The notes under the pieces were generated by a model that ran no database searches, was not told the origin of the DNA, and saw only the letters and a program-made list of their open reading frames with translations. Shown piece after piece: positions 28,136-37,158 of a stretch of 64,000 nt of DNA. The translations under genes were made by a program, and so were the position numbers. The stretch lies in the NCBI RefSeq assembly GCF_016313185.1, contig NZ_CP066218.1:2294001-2358000 (forward strand), given 5' to 3'. Numbering within the stretch: position 1 is the stretch's first letter; every line of letters starts with the position of its first letter. The DNA is from Mycolicibacterium baixiangningiae. GTDB lineage: Bacteria > Actinomycetota > Actinomycetes > Mycobacteriales > Mycobacteriaceae.

Positions 28136-28831
28136 GTGAACTGGGGAGATCTATCGACGCGACCCTTCCTCGCAGAGGTGTGGGGGGATGTTGCGACGTG
28201 GGTCGGTGCTGTGATGACGGGTGCAGCCGCTCTCATTGCAGCGATTGCGTACGCAGTCGGTAGGCGGGCTGAGAAGTGGGCTCAAGCCTCGCTCATCTAC
28301 TTCGAACCCGGGGCCGGTGGAAGGTACGAGGTTCATAACCGCTCGGATAAGCCAATCGTCGGAGTCCGCGTCTTACCGAAGCGTCGGTCTCTCTGGTCTG
28401 CGGTTCGCGCGGGCAACTACACCGAAGCGGTGATCTTCGGCGAGCCGTCGATCTTCGAGTCGCCTTCCTACGAGCTGTACCAATCGGTGAAGAGAGCTCA
28501 CTCGAAGAAGGCTCCGAATCGAGATTGCGGAAGCCACATGTTCGCCGCCAAGATTGAACCCGATCACCAGGGTCACTTCGGGGCTGAGTGGATCCAGATT
28601 AACGGATACAAGGCCTACATTGAGTTCCGTGATGTCCATGGCCGCGACTGGCGTTACGACGTCGAGGAAGAGAAGCTGAAGTCAATTAAGCGCCGTCCGA
28701 CACCTTTGAAGATGAAGACCAACAGCAGGTGGGCGATGCGTTGGATTGTGCAGAACGAGGCGATCTATCTGTGGCGGAATTATCTGTACCACCCAGAGGG
28801 CAAGCCGATCAGTCGCAAAAATTCTTCGTAG
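28136..28831 (+). CDS. hypothetical membrane-anchored protein
   Basis: 231 residues from GTG 28136 (VNWGDLSTRPFLAEVW). One membrane helix near the N-terminus (about residues 18-40: VATWVGAVMTGAAALIAAIA), then a soluble domain of about 190 residues with a beta-sandwich look (ASLIYFEPGAGGRYEVHN, SDKPIVGVRVLP) and a basic end. Codon use is less GC-biased than in neighbours, which suggests transfer. I do not recognise the family. Single-helix anchored proteins of this type are common in mobile islands, but no function can be assigned. An ATG 20 codons upstream is in frame. Confidence 0.6.
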   Translation: MNWGDLSTRPFLAEVWGDVATWVGAVMTGAAALIAAIAYAVGRRAEKWAQASLIYFEPGAGGRYEVHNRSDKPIVGVRVLPKRRSLWSAVRAGNYTEAVIFGEPSIFESPSYELYQSVKRAHSKKAPNRDCGSHMFAAKIEPDHQGHFGAEWIQINGYKAYIEFRDVHGRDWRYDVEEEKLKSIKRRPTPLKMKTNSRWAMRWIVQNEAIYLWRNYLYHPEGKPISRKNSS

Positions 28832-29195
28832 ACAATTACTTCGAGGGATCTGGGCAGCTGGTCGCTTTTATCACGTCCTACGGCTCAATGTGGTAACGAC
28901 GTACTCCCGCAAGTCCTTTCGGGCGGATTCAGGAAGCGATCAAGAAGGGCATCGCGCCAGGGAAGGCCGAGACGTCATGCGGGCATCCGCAACGAATCCA
29001 GTCTGTGCCGAGATGATCGCCCAGACGGAGAGTGTCAACGCGTATCGGTCGGGCTGTGAACTTCGGGCTGGGGAGGGCGTATCAACCGTTTGGCCAGTTT
29101 CAGAGATTTAGATCGATGTCAGAAGGTGACATCATTTCTTCGGGTGGTTGTTCGGACGGCTCGCGCGGGACTCGACCACCGTCGGCGACACCGGG
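28832..29195. other. gap left of the insertion sequence, no supported gene
   Basis: Sequence before the IS element shows only short frames without start signals. It was joined directly to the 3' end of the gajB-like gene before the IS inserted. Confidence 0.5.
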
Positions 29196-29201
29196 TCTAG
29201 C

Positions 29202-30295
29202 TGTCGTGACCTGACACGTTGTTGTCAGGCGGCGAGCCGGCTGATGGGTGGTTTTCCGCCGAGGGCGGAGTGGCCTCGTTGAGTGTTGTAGCGGCGTAGG
29301 AATCGGTCAAGGCCTTGTGTGCGCAGACTGTTGGATGACCAGGGGCGCGCGTAGGCCCATTCGGTGAGCAGGGTCCGGTTGAATCGCTCAGCTTTGCCGT
29401 TGGTCCAGGGGCAACCTGGTCGGATGAATCGGCGTTTGAGTTGCCATGCCGAGCACACCCAGCCCCAGTTCGTGCCGCGCCGGTAGACCAGGGCGTTGTC
29501 GGTGAGTAGACGCCGCACACGCACACCGTGGTCGGCGAACCAGGCCAACGCCCGGTGCAGGAATCCGGCGCAGGTCAGGTCCTTCTCGTCGGGCAGCACT
29601 TCGCTGTAGGCCAGCCGGGTGTAGTCATCGATGGCGGTGTGGACGTAGTCGTAGCCGATCCTGGTCTTCTTGTGTCTGTGGGCAACTGAGACCGCAGCGT
29701 CGCGCCCGTGCAGCCGCCACCCGCCCCCTGCAGGGATGCGGCCGAGCTTTTTGACATCGACATGGACTAGTGATCCGGGTGTGCGGTGTTCGTAGCGGTT
29801 GGCGCTGCGCCGCGATGACCGCACCGCCTCTCCCGTGATCGGGTCGATCGCAGACAGATGGGGCACTTCGTGGCGTGCCAGGATCCGTCCGACCGTCGAC
29901 GGATTGAGACCGAGTTCGGCGGCGAGCACCACCGCGCCCCGCTTGCGGCGTCGCCGAGCTGCCAGCACTTTCTGTTCGACCCGCCTACTGGTGCGCTGGG
30001 GCATCCGGATCGGCCGCGAGGACCGGTCGGCCAGCGCCGCGTCGCCGCCCTGGGCGTGCCGGCGTAGCCACTTGTACACCGTTGACCGCGAAACACCCAG
30101 CTGTTCAGCCACATGCGCGGGCGGCCAACCAGCAGCGACACGCTCAACGATCAGGCGACGAGCGAACAGGTTGGTACGGGCGTTAGCGTGAGACACGAGG
30201 ACCTCCTACGGGTGAATGCCAGACACATCCACTCCGTCAGGAGGTCCTCCCAATTTCAAGCAGGCACGCCGTCAACAACCTCCCGGGTCACGACA
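29202..30295 (-). mobile_element. IS481-family insertion sequence, complete, with 6-bp target duplication
   Basis: 1094 bp. The ends are inverted repeats: the left starts TGTCGTGACCTGACACG, and the right, read inward, starts TGTCGTGACCCGGGAGG; 19 of the first 23 bases match. The target sequence TCTAGC is duplicated at 29196-29201 and 30296-30301. It carries one intact transposase gene. The perfect duplication and open frame indicate recent insertion. Confidence 0.92.
29225..30196 (-). CDS. IS481-family DDE transposase
   Basis: 323 residues, intact. The N-terminal helix-turn-helix is WPPAHVAEQLGVSRSTVYKW, with a second HTH around LGLNPSTVGRILARHEV. The rve catalytic core has the DDE triad in LVHVDVKKLGRI, LTDNALVYR and NGKAERFNRTLLTEW. 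The C-terminal GHSALGGKPPISRL block is typical of IS481/IS3-like transposases. Length and end structure match an autonomous element. Confidence 0.93.
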   Translation of the reverse strand: MSHANARTNLFARRLIVERVAAGWPPAHVAEQLGVSRSTVYKWLRRHAQGGDAALADRSSRPIRMPQRTSRRVEQKVLAARRRRKRGAVVLAAELGLNPSTVGRILARHEVPHLSAIDPITGEAVRSSRRSANRYEHRTPGSLVHVDVKKLGRIPAGGGWRLHGRDAAVSVAHRHKKTRIGYDYVHTAIDDYTRLAYSEVLPDEKDLTCAGFLHRALAWFADHGVRVRRLLTDNALVYRRGTNWGWVCSAWQLKRRFIRPGCPWTNGKAERFNRTLLTEWAYARPWSSNSLRTQGLDRFLRRYNTQRGHSALGGKPPISRLAA

Positions 30296-30296
30296 T

Positions 30297-31958
30297 CTAG
30301 CCGGCAGGCGTCATCACCTCGACCACCCGATCGTAGGTGTCGACGAGCGGCGACCACAGCGGGTGCACTCGGTCGGGAACCACGATGTATGCGCGTCGAC
30401 GCGCCCGGGTAAGGACGACGTAAAGCAGCCGCGACAGCGTCGGGTACGGGGGACCCTCGTTACCATGGTATTCGTCGTCCTGCAGTAGCAGGATCGTCAC
30501 GTCGGCCTCCCTCCCCTTGGTTTGGTGCAGGTTCATGACCTGCACCGGGTGCGGTCGCAGTCCTGCGTCGCCCACCAGCGCGGCGTGGCGTGACCGCTCC
30601 AGTTCCGCTTCGACCCTGCTAAAGGGCTCGCCACCGCGGAGGTGCCGCAGCGCCGATCGCATCCGACGGGCGGCAAGCGTCCATGTCTCCTGGCCGCGGT
30701 GCGTCCCTAGACGCGCGTAGGCGCCCGCGACGACATCGGCGAGCCCGTCGACGTCCAATGGGTTTGATGCCGCGAGAAGATCGCCGGTCACGTCCAACAG
30801 AGCGCGTTCGAATGCGGGATTCGTCCTCTGCACGATCTGCTGGACCAACGGGGTGTGCGCCCGGTAATTCGCAGCGACGTACACCGCGAAGGCCGATCGG
30901 CCGGGGACGCCGTGGAGTGCGTAGCGGAGCATGGCTGCCTGTGCGTTCAGTGCCTCTCCGTAGGCCTCGGACAGCCCGACCTGCTCGTGCCGCACGCCGT
31001 TCTCGGTCAACGCATCCGACAGTTCCGTCGTCGCGGCGTTGGTGTGGGTGAACACACTTACCGTGTGCCGCGCCGAACGTTCGGTCGCGATGATTTCCAT
31101 CGCGGTCTCGTACCGGGACCCCGCCCCGATCCGGGTGACGACGAGCCGCCGGTCAGTCACGGCACCGATCAACGCCACGTCGTGGAACCGGCGTTCGCGC
31201 GCCGCGTCGGCTGCCGCCGGCAGCACGCCCGTCGGATCGCGATGGCTGGCGACCGGCAGGTCTATGCGGACCGCGTTGGGAAGCCGTAGGGCCTCCGTTA
31301 CCCGCAGTTCCGGGTCAATCCGCTTCATCTCAGCGTAGATGCACTGGTTGACGTCGCCGAGCAGGATCCGGCGCGAGGTCGGCGCGACGGCTTGCGTGAA
31401 CCGCCATTCCTCATCGCTGGTGTCCTGGAACTCATCGCAGATCACCAGGGCGTAGCGGCGCCGGTAGTACGCGGACACCGTGTCGTTACCGAGGATGTCG
31501 AGTGCGAGCGGAATGAGCTGCGCGTATCGCAGACTGTCGGTGACGGGGCCCCGCACCCGGTACTCCGCCTCGGACTGGATGCGCAGCGGCGGATGATAGC
31601 CGTACGCCGGGCCCCAGTCGGTGACGACGCGCCACGCGAATCCGTGGAAGGTGACGATGTCCATGCGGTTGAGCAGCGGCCCCACCACGGGCCCCGCCCG
31701 CTCGACGACCTGAGCCACCGCGGTCCGTGAAAAGGACAGGAGGAGCACCCTCGCCCGCGGCGGCAACGGTGACACCGTCTTCTCGATCAGCATCCTGCGA
31801 CGCAGCACGTCGCGCGACGCGTCGTCGGCGCGGATGAGGGCCGCGGCCGCCGCAGCGGCCGTCGTCGTCTTACCCGTACCGGCTCCCCCGAGCACGACCG
31901 TCACCGCCGCCGTCGACTTGATCACGTCGATCTGCGTTCCGACCGGGGTGTAGGTCAC
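30297..31958 (-). CDS. UvrD/Rep-like helicase, GajB-like partner of a Gabija-type system
   Basis: 553 residues from GTG 31958, which overlaps the TGA of the OLD-nuclease gene (GTGA). Superfamily 1A helicase motifs are visible: Walker A VVLGGAGTGKTTTAA (about residues 20-34), Walker B VICDEFQDTSDEEW, motif III ILLGDVNQCIYAE, and motifs V/VI QVMNLHQTKGREAD and SRLLYVVLTRARRRAY. In Gabija, GajB (UvrD-like) senses DNA ends and works with GajA to cut phage DNA. The TAG stop is at 30297-30299, inside the duplicated TCTAGC of the IS, so the gene end is unchanged by the insertion. Confidence 0.82.
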   Translation of the reverse strand: MTYTPVGTQIDVIKSTAAVTVVLGGAGTGKTTTAAAAAAALIRADDASRDVLRRRMLIEKTVSPLPPRARVLLLSFSRTAVAQVVERAGPVVGPLLNRMDIVTFHGFAWRVVTDWGPAYGYHPPLRIQSEAEYRVRGPVTDSLRYAQLIPLALDILGNDTVSAYYRRRYALVICDEFQDTSDEEWRFTQAVAPTSRRILLGDVNQCIYAEMKRIDPELRVTEALRLPNAVRIDLPVASHRDPTGVLPAAADAARERRFHDVALIGAVTDRRLVVTRIGAGSRYETAMEIIATERSARHTVSVFTHTNAATTELSDALTENGVRHEQVGLSEAYGEALNAQAAMLRYALHGVPGRSAFAVYVAANYRAHTPLVQQIVQRTNPAFERALLDVTGDLLAASNPLDVDGLADVVAGAYARLGTHRGQETWTLAARRMRSALRHLRGGEPFSRVEAELERSRHAALVGDAGLRPHPVQVMNLHQTKGREADVTILLLQDDEYHGNEGPPYPTLSRLLYVVLTRARRRAYIVVPDRVHPLWSPLVDTYDRVVEVMTPAG

Positions 31959-33835
31959 GGCGACGCTCCCACATCCCTTGCTGCGGGCGGAAGCATGTCG
32001 ACACGACGCGGCCCTCCGTACGCGGCGGACGCAACACGGCTCACGGTCGCGAGAGCCTCCTCGATGACCGGAGGCAGGGCGCCCAAACTCTCGACCAGGG
32101 CGTCGAGGAACTGCTCGTGCAGACCCTTCTTGTGAAGAACAGGGGACACGGCCTTCGACAGATTGTCGTCGGATGTGCCCACGGACGGATCGGGGATCCC
32201 GTACGCCGGCAGCACCCCCGCGGCGGCGCGGACGTGAACGGCGTCGACACCGGACTGCAGCGCCTCCTCGATCGCGGTCTTGGGAGGGAGTCGGACGACC
32301 ACGTCGCACGCGGCCTCGATATCGGCCAGCACCGTCGCCGAGGTCTTTTCCGGATCGCGGTCAATGAGCGCGACGACGCGAAAACCCAGTGCCCGAGCGA
32401 GATCCGCCACTCTCGGGATCTGACCGGTTCCGCCGCCGGAACCGTTGTCTGCCGATACGAGGCGGACACCGACCGCTGCGAGAGTCGAGCGCGCGGTTCC
32501 GGGGTGCCGGTCGGCCGCGGTGAATGTCGTCAGGTCGTGCGGGCCCTCCACGATCGCGACTATCGGCGCCGTGAGGGCGGGCAGCAGCTGAGTGTGGACG
32601 AGGCGCCGCACCGCGATCTCCTTCCGGTCGCTCGGCGTCGAAAGACGGTGGTGGCTCCGGGCTCCCCCGAGGCGCGCGAGCCGCACCAGTTCGGCGGGAG
32701 CGAAGGCGCGTGCCACTTCCGGGCGCCGCGTGGATAGCCAAATCTGTGCGGCGGCGACGCGCAGCGACGCGGCCAGGTGTTCGGAGGTAGCAGCGTCCAG
32801 CCCATCGCCGAAGTCGTCGCCGAGTACGACCGCGCGATCGGTGGTGGTCGCGAGCAGCAGCGCCTCAGCCGCAGCGAGGACAGCCGATGTCGTCGATCCG
32901 TGGTTGGACAGGCCCAGCAATCCCGCATCGTCGAGTTCGAGCGCTGGCTGAACGGTGCGCAGCAGAGCTGACAGCGAGCCGTCCTCCGGCTGAAACCGCA
33001 CCGCGTCGGCCATCATTGGATTCCCGGTCAGATGGTGAGAGAGATTCCCCACCTGCAGGACATCGCCGACGATCGCCGAGATCGTGGGATGCGCCGCGAG
33101 TGCATCCGTCGCGGTGGCCACCGATTGTTCGAGCGCGCGGAACGCCTCGGACGCGCCCTCGGCGTCCCGCTCATCGACCAACCTTCGCAGCGCACCCTCG
33201 GCTCTCAATTGCAGTGGGCGATGCGCCGAGAGGACGATAACGGGAAGCGCTCGCCGGGTCGCACCAGGGACCCGCGCGTACTGCGCCCCCGCGGGGTCGC
33301 TGCGAGCCGGGTAGTACACGACGTGCTCGAGAACGTCGGCGATCGGATCGTAGGTGACGCGATAGCAGATCCGCACCCCGAGTTTCGCGTCGAACGCCGC
33401 GTTGCCGCTGTCGTCGATCTGGTCGTCGACATCGAGTGGTTCGAGGAACCCGTCGCACGACTGTTCCAGCTCCGCGTCGAGGTCGACCAGGGTCGCCTCG
33501 ACTTCGGCGTACGGCGCCAGGCCCGGTTCGTTCACGGCGGTTCCGCCGACTGGTCGGGCTGCCAGCGTGTCCTCGCGCGGCTTGGCTGGTGCACCGGAAT
33601 CGTCACGTGTCGACGCGGCATCGTCGGGTGTCGAGGCGCCGCTCCGTTGCCGCCGTATGTCGGTGAGCGACGGCTGCACGCGGATGTACGCGGGATCTAG
33701 CAATCGCGCGAGCGCGGTGATCACGTCGCTGCGACCCGATCTGGGCACGCCCGCGAGCACCACGTGACCCTCGGGACGAAGATCCAGCTGCGACCAACCG
33801 CGGAAGTCCTTTAGCCGCAGGCGCGAGATGCGCAC
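31955..33835 (-). CDS. OLD-family ATPase-TOPRIM nuclease, GajA-like
   Basis: 626 residues from GTG 33835, preceded by GGAGGG. The N-terminal ABC-type ATPase domain starts RISRLRLKDFRGWSQLDL, but its Walker A (residues 29-36, GVPRSGRS) has Arg instead of Lys, and the Walker B region (336-341, VVLGDD) lacks the usual Glu. The C-terminal TOPRIM domain is intact: AIVEGPHD (Glu430) and VALIDRDPE (Asp492, Asp494). Residues 60-105 are an Asp/Ser/Pro-rich insertion. Class 2 OLD nucleases lie beside UvrD-like helicases, as here. This supports a Gabija-like anti-phage system with a diverged ATPase site. Confidence 0.8.
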   Translation of the reverse strand: MRISRLRLKDFRGWSQLDLRPEGHVVLAGVPRSGRSDVITALARLLDPAYIRVQPSLTDIRRQRSGASTPDDAASTRDDSGAPAKPREDTLAARPVGGTAVNEPGLAPYAEVEATLVDLDAELEQSCDGFLEPLDVDDQIDDSGNAAFDAKLGVRICYRVTYDPIADVLEHVVYYPARSDPAGAQYARVPGATRRALPVIVLSAHRPLQLRAEGALRRLVDERDAEGASEAFRALEQSVATATDALAAHPTISAIVGDVLQVGNLSHHLTGNPMMADAVRFQPEDGSLSALLRTVQPALELDDAGLLGLSNHGSTTSAVLAAAEALLLATTTDRAVVLGDDFGDGLDAATSEHLAASLRVAAAQIWLSTRRPEVARAFAPAELVRLARLGGARSHHRLSTPSDRKEIAVRRLVHTQLLPALTAPIVAIVEGPHDLTTFTAADRHPGTARSTLAAVGVRLVSADNGSGGGTGQIPRVADLARALGFRVVALIDRDPEKTSATVLADIEAACDVVVRLPPKTAIEEALQSGVDAVHVRAAAGVLPAYGIPDPSVGTSDDNLSKAVSPVLHKKGLHEQFLDALVESLGALPPVIEEALATVSRVASAAYGGPRRVDMLPPAARDVGASP

Positions 33836-34335
33836 ATCACCCTCCCTCGGCTGCGTCCGGGTGCAGCTGCAGCGACGCTAGCATCCCCGATGATTACGGG
33901 CCGATTGCCGAACGTGGGCACGGCGTCGGGCATCTCACGAGCTCTTGCGCTGCTCTGCGCGGCGAAGTGGTCGGCCCCGAAATCGCGTTCGTCGGCTTCA
34001 CCGGGAATGGTCTTGCACTCGGACACGGGGTTCGCTCCCGGTTAGTTTCGGCGCCCCGTAAGTCGTCCTGGGGCTCCCGCCACACCCTGGAACTGCGCAT
34101 CGTGAGGTACCTGACGATTTCGGAACACCCCGGTGTATTCGCCGCCGTCGGCGCGGGGTGTTCGGTTCCGCTGCGCTTCTCTGCGAGCCGAGAACTGGTT
34201 AACGCAGTTTCAGCGCGGGAGCGACTCCGTTGCTCTTCGGTGCATCGATTGGGGGAGCGCCTGTGACCGTCGACGACGGTCACAGGCGAACGAGCCGGCG
34301 CAGGATTCAGGCCGCCGACAGCAGCCGTGGGCGGG
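33836..34335. other. 500-bp gap between two defence-like operons
   Basis: No frame has a domain or good start. It contains the near-palindrome CGTGAGGTACCTGACG (about 34100-34116), which may be a hairpin, and should hold the promoter of the gajA-like gene. Confidence 0.5.
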
Positions 34336-35184
34336 CTATGGCTCATGCGCGTCGTAGTCTTCGTACGCTTCTTCCATCTCAGATGCTGCCTGCGCCATCG
34401 CCGCATCGTCCCAAGGCAGGTCCACTAACTCACGTTCGGGGGCGGCAAACTGAGAAGTAACGGTCTCGGAGGACGCAATCATATCTGCGACAAACGACTC
34501 TGCCGCTCGCACGAGGCGGTCGTCGTCGCAGACGAATCCTGTCTCAAGGTGGTAGCTCGATGCCTGCGTCCAGTTCGCTGAACCGAACCAGACCCGCTGC
34601 GGTTCAAAGCGAAAATATTCTTCGGTACCGTAGGGGGTGTCGTACTGGCGCCAACCAATTTCCCCGAGCACAAGTAGCTTGGCATGCGGTAGTGGGGGCT
34701 GACTAGTGGGCCGGCCATCCTTCCGCCACCCGAGCACTCGAATCGGGTCGATAACGTACGCGAGGTCCTCACGAGATGTGTACGGACCGATAATCTTTGG
34801 GTAGTCCGAGCTGTCGGCAGGAACAACATCCTCCAGGCGAAGGATCGCCCTATTGGGAAGTCCCTTCCCGCTGTTGATCAGCTCTGGCCGCGCCATCGCG
34901 CGGTGCCCGACTGGCAGCTTGTCAACGACGATGCAGAAGGTGTCGAGTCTGAGCAGACGTGAAGCGACAGCGCGACTCGTCAACCAGGGAACGCAGCCAA
35001 TGGCGGCCGGGTACAGCTCACGGCCGGAACGTGGGGCGGCGAGATGTTCGTCAAGGACGTCGCAGAGACCATCGACTACCCGACCGCCGAACCAGGCGCG
35101 CCAGCCGCTGTCCGCCGGACCCCATTCAAGCGGATTCCCTGACCATCGACGGAAATCCTCATAATCGCCAAGTGGCCTGTTCAT
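34336..35184 (-). CDS. phospholipase D-like (HKD) nuclease domain protein
   Basis: 282 residues. A single PLD active-site block is visible: PLPHAKLLVLG (His167, Lys169) followed by VWFGSANWTQASSYHLE (Gly201-Ser-Ala-Asn204). The usual Asp five residues after Lys is replaced by Gly. The N-terminal part (VPWLTSRAVASRLLRLD, then IVVDK) resembles the first lobe of PLD nucleases such as Nuc/BfiI. Single-HKD proteins act as dimers on DNA or phosphodiesters. The start is 3 bases after the HEPN-motif gene's stop, so the two form one operon. An acidic tail (EMEEAYEDYDAHE) ends the protein. Target and function are inferred. Confidence 0.7.
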   Translation of the reverse strand: MNRPLGDYEDFRRWSGNPLEWGPADSGWRAWFGGRVVDGLCDVLDEHLAAPRSGRELYPAAIGCVPWLTSRAVASRLLRLDTFCIVVDKLPVGHRAMARPELINSGKGLPNRAILRLEDVVPADSSDYPKIIGPYTSREDLAYVIDPIRVLGWRKDGRPTSQPPLPHAKLLVLGEIGWRQYDTPYGTEEYFRFEPQRVWFGSANWTQASSYHLETGFVCDDDRLVRAAESFVADMIASSETVTSQFAAPERELVDLPWDDAAMAQAASEMEEAYEDYDAHEP

Positions 35185-35187
35185 GGT

Positions 35188-36003
35188 CTACTTCAACCTT
35201 CGTCGCCCGTAACTCGTCAAGCCAGGAGGGATCGGTGACTTCAAATCGCCGCGCATGAGTCGCTGTTCCTGTCCGGCTTTCCTTAACTCGGCACGATCCA
35301 ACGAGCGCATCAACATGCTTGTCGTCGCCAGCATTTCCATTGCCTCGTGCTCGGTGATCTGCAAATTCGGGCCATGCCCACGCGGGTTACGCAGAACCTG
35401 CGCGACACCCATGAATAAGTACTTGAAACCCTCACGCTCGTCGGCCTTTTGGGCTTCGCTCGCGCCGTCGGAGGTTATGTCCAGCAGCGCCGCTTGCTCG
35501 TCAAAGATCTTTCCCATTAACCCCTTGCCGCTGAGTGCAACGCCTTTGGCGTTCTTCGGGTATCCCGTCAACGCCTGCGCCCTGTCCTCAACGGCCTTGC
35601 ACGCGTTGAACACAGCGTCGCCGTAGTGCCGGCTCGCGATCTGCGACCCGCTTGCCGCCGAGATCAACGGATGCAAGCCGGGCAGACTGACGGGCATCGG
35701 CTGCCGCAGCACCGTGCTACCGGACACCACCTCATACTTCGCGCCGGTGTGGTCCAAGTTCTTGCTTGCTCCGGGAAATGGCATCTCACGTACCTGCACT
35801 TCCCGCAATTTCATCGTCTTGGTCTTGCCATTCGGCAACGTGTCAGTGACCTCGTCCCCATCCTCAACGTCAGCATCTACGGCAAACGTTATGCCGTGTT
35901 CGTGGCCGAGGTCTTGAGCCTGGATGTCGAACTCTGTCACCGTGCCGTCGCCCGCGACTCGGCGCAGCTTCATGGTCTTGCCGGGGATTCCGTGCGGAAG
36001 CAT
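35188..36003 (-). CDS. TIGR02391-like (Ymh) protein with a HEPN RNxxxH motif
   Basis: 271 residues from ATG 36003. The first about 95 residues form a beta-rich region with two related stretches (KTMKLRRVAGDG and KTKTMKLREVQVRE). The C-terminal helical part (YGDAVFNACKAVEDRAQALTG to SMLMRSLDRAELRK) resembles TIGR02391/Ymh proteins. It carries RNPRGH at residues 205-210, an exact R-N-x-x-x-H HEPN ribonuclease motif. HEPN proteins commonly act as RNA-cutting effectors in abortive infection. It is followed after 3 bases by the PLD-like gene. In-frame codons upstream of 36003 cover a tRNA remnant and are unlikely to be coding. Confidence 0.7.
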   Translation of the reverse strand: MLPHGIPGKTMKLRRVAGDGTVTEFDIQAQDLGHEHGITFAVDADVEDGDEVTDTLPNGKTKTMKLREVQVREMPFPGASKNLDHTGAKYEVVSGSTVLRQPMPVSLPGLHPLISAASGSQIASRHYGDAVFNACKAVEDRAQALTGYPKNAKGVALSGKGLMGKIFDEQAALLDITSDGASEAQKADEREGFKYLFMGVAQVLRNPRGHGPNLQITEHEAMEMLATTSMLMRSLDRAELRKAGQEQRLMRGDLKSPIPPGLTSYGRRRLK

Positions 36004-36312
36004 TCCCCGATTCTCCCAGGTCGGACCAACAGAACTCGGCGTGTCGAGGCGTGCGTGTCGCAGTATCCCCGGAGAGTCCGTACCTGGACCGAACCTACGC
36101 GTTCTGCGGGCGAGTCGGTCCGACGTTCGAGCGAGCGCCGCAGCACCTACCTGTCTTGCACAAGCATGCCGTGTGATAGATAACCGCTTTGATTCGCCAC
36201 GCGCCTGGTCCGCACCGGAGCGACATATGCTGTGGCATCTGAACGCTCGTGATGTCCACGGGTTCGATCCTGAAGCCTTGAGTGGTCGAAAAGCCGCAGG
36301 CACCAGTAGAAG

Positions 36313-36337
36313 TGGAGCCAAGGGGATTCGAACCCCT
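36313..36337 (-). other. tRNA 3'-end remnant (T-arm plus acceptor strand)
   Basis: On the minus strand AGGGG-TTCGAAT-CCCCT forms a perfect T-arm followed by TGGCTCCA, the shape of a tRNA 3' end. No matching 5' acceptor strand (GGAGCCA) or D-arm is found upstream, so only the 3' end is present. Such pieces mark attachment sites of integrated elements. It differs from the tRNA-Met site. Confidence 0.6.
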
Positions 36338-37158
36338 TTCGCCCACTCGCTGCGTGGCGGCGGGGCCTAGCAAACGGCCGGTCATTCGTTTTGACGATAG
36401 GCGTCGATTCGTCGGGGGAGACGCTGGTGGTTATGGAAATGTGTAGAACTACCATCTGGGTTGAGCACGACCAGTTGCCATTTTCGGCAAGCGGCTCGTA
36501 TGCACCATCGGTGGCCCAGTGACAGCCAAATGTGAACGAATTTGTGAATGAAACTTCGTGAAACGGGCGAGACGCGGCGTGACTCGAAGTTGGTAGCCAA
36601 ACCGCAGATATGGCCTGAGCTGCGTATATGCAGCCAGAAGAATGGCGAGAAATCTCGATACTCTGTCGCATAACCCGGCGGTCATGTCAGCCGAAACGCA
36701 GTGGGCGACGGCTCTCGTCCCTTGAGGAGATCGGTCGATCGCAGCCCGCCTTGCCTGCTGGCGACGGCAGCCTCGAGGTCGTGGAGAAGACTCCCCGTGT
36801 GGTCGTGCCGCCAGGACCTCGCGTTCACCGTGCTTGGTCCTTCATTGACGCCGAGGCGAGGCAGATCGCACTAGGCCACCTCGACGCCCCGATCGCTCGG
36901 CGCCGAGAGGCTGTGGCGTCGCGACCGTCCGAGCGCAGAACACGGCTGGCGCACTGGCCGGAACCTAGCGACTTGGTCCCAATTTGCGGGTTATGTCCAG
37001 ACACATTTCACCATCGAATATTCACCGATAATGATCGAGAATCGCCCCGAATCGGCCAGAATCGCTCGGTCTCGACGAAGTTCGTAGAAGCCGGAAAGCC
37101 TATGTGCCGCTGGGAGATAACCGGATTAGCCTGCGTGCTCCGAGAACGGCCAAAAACG
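36338..37158. other. gene-free right end of island A
   Basis: About 820 bases with no supported gene. Frames that look open run through tRNA-derived sequence (for example NPLVAGSSPARP-type and GLEPATNG-type readings at the right end), a common artefact at attachment sites. Confidence 0.55.

Noticed and set aside
29202..30301. IS insertion as a disruption of the helicase gene
   Set aside because: The duplicated TCTAGC leaves the helicase stop codon and all coding sequence intact.
33967..34266. 99-codon plus-strand frame between the defence operons
   Set aside because: No start signal, no domain, Arg-rich end; treated as non-coding.
36313..36420. Complete tRNA-Ser gene
   Set aside because: T-arm and acceptor 3' strand are present but no pairing 5' acceptor strand or D-arm, so only a remnant is reported.
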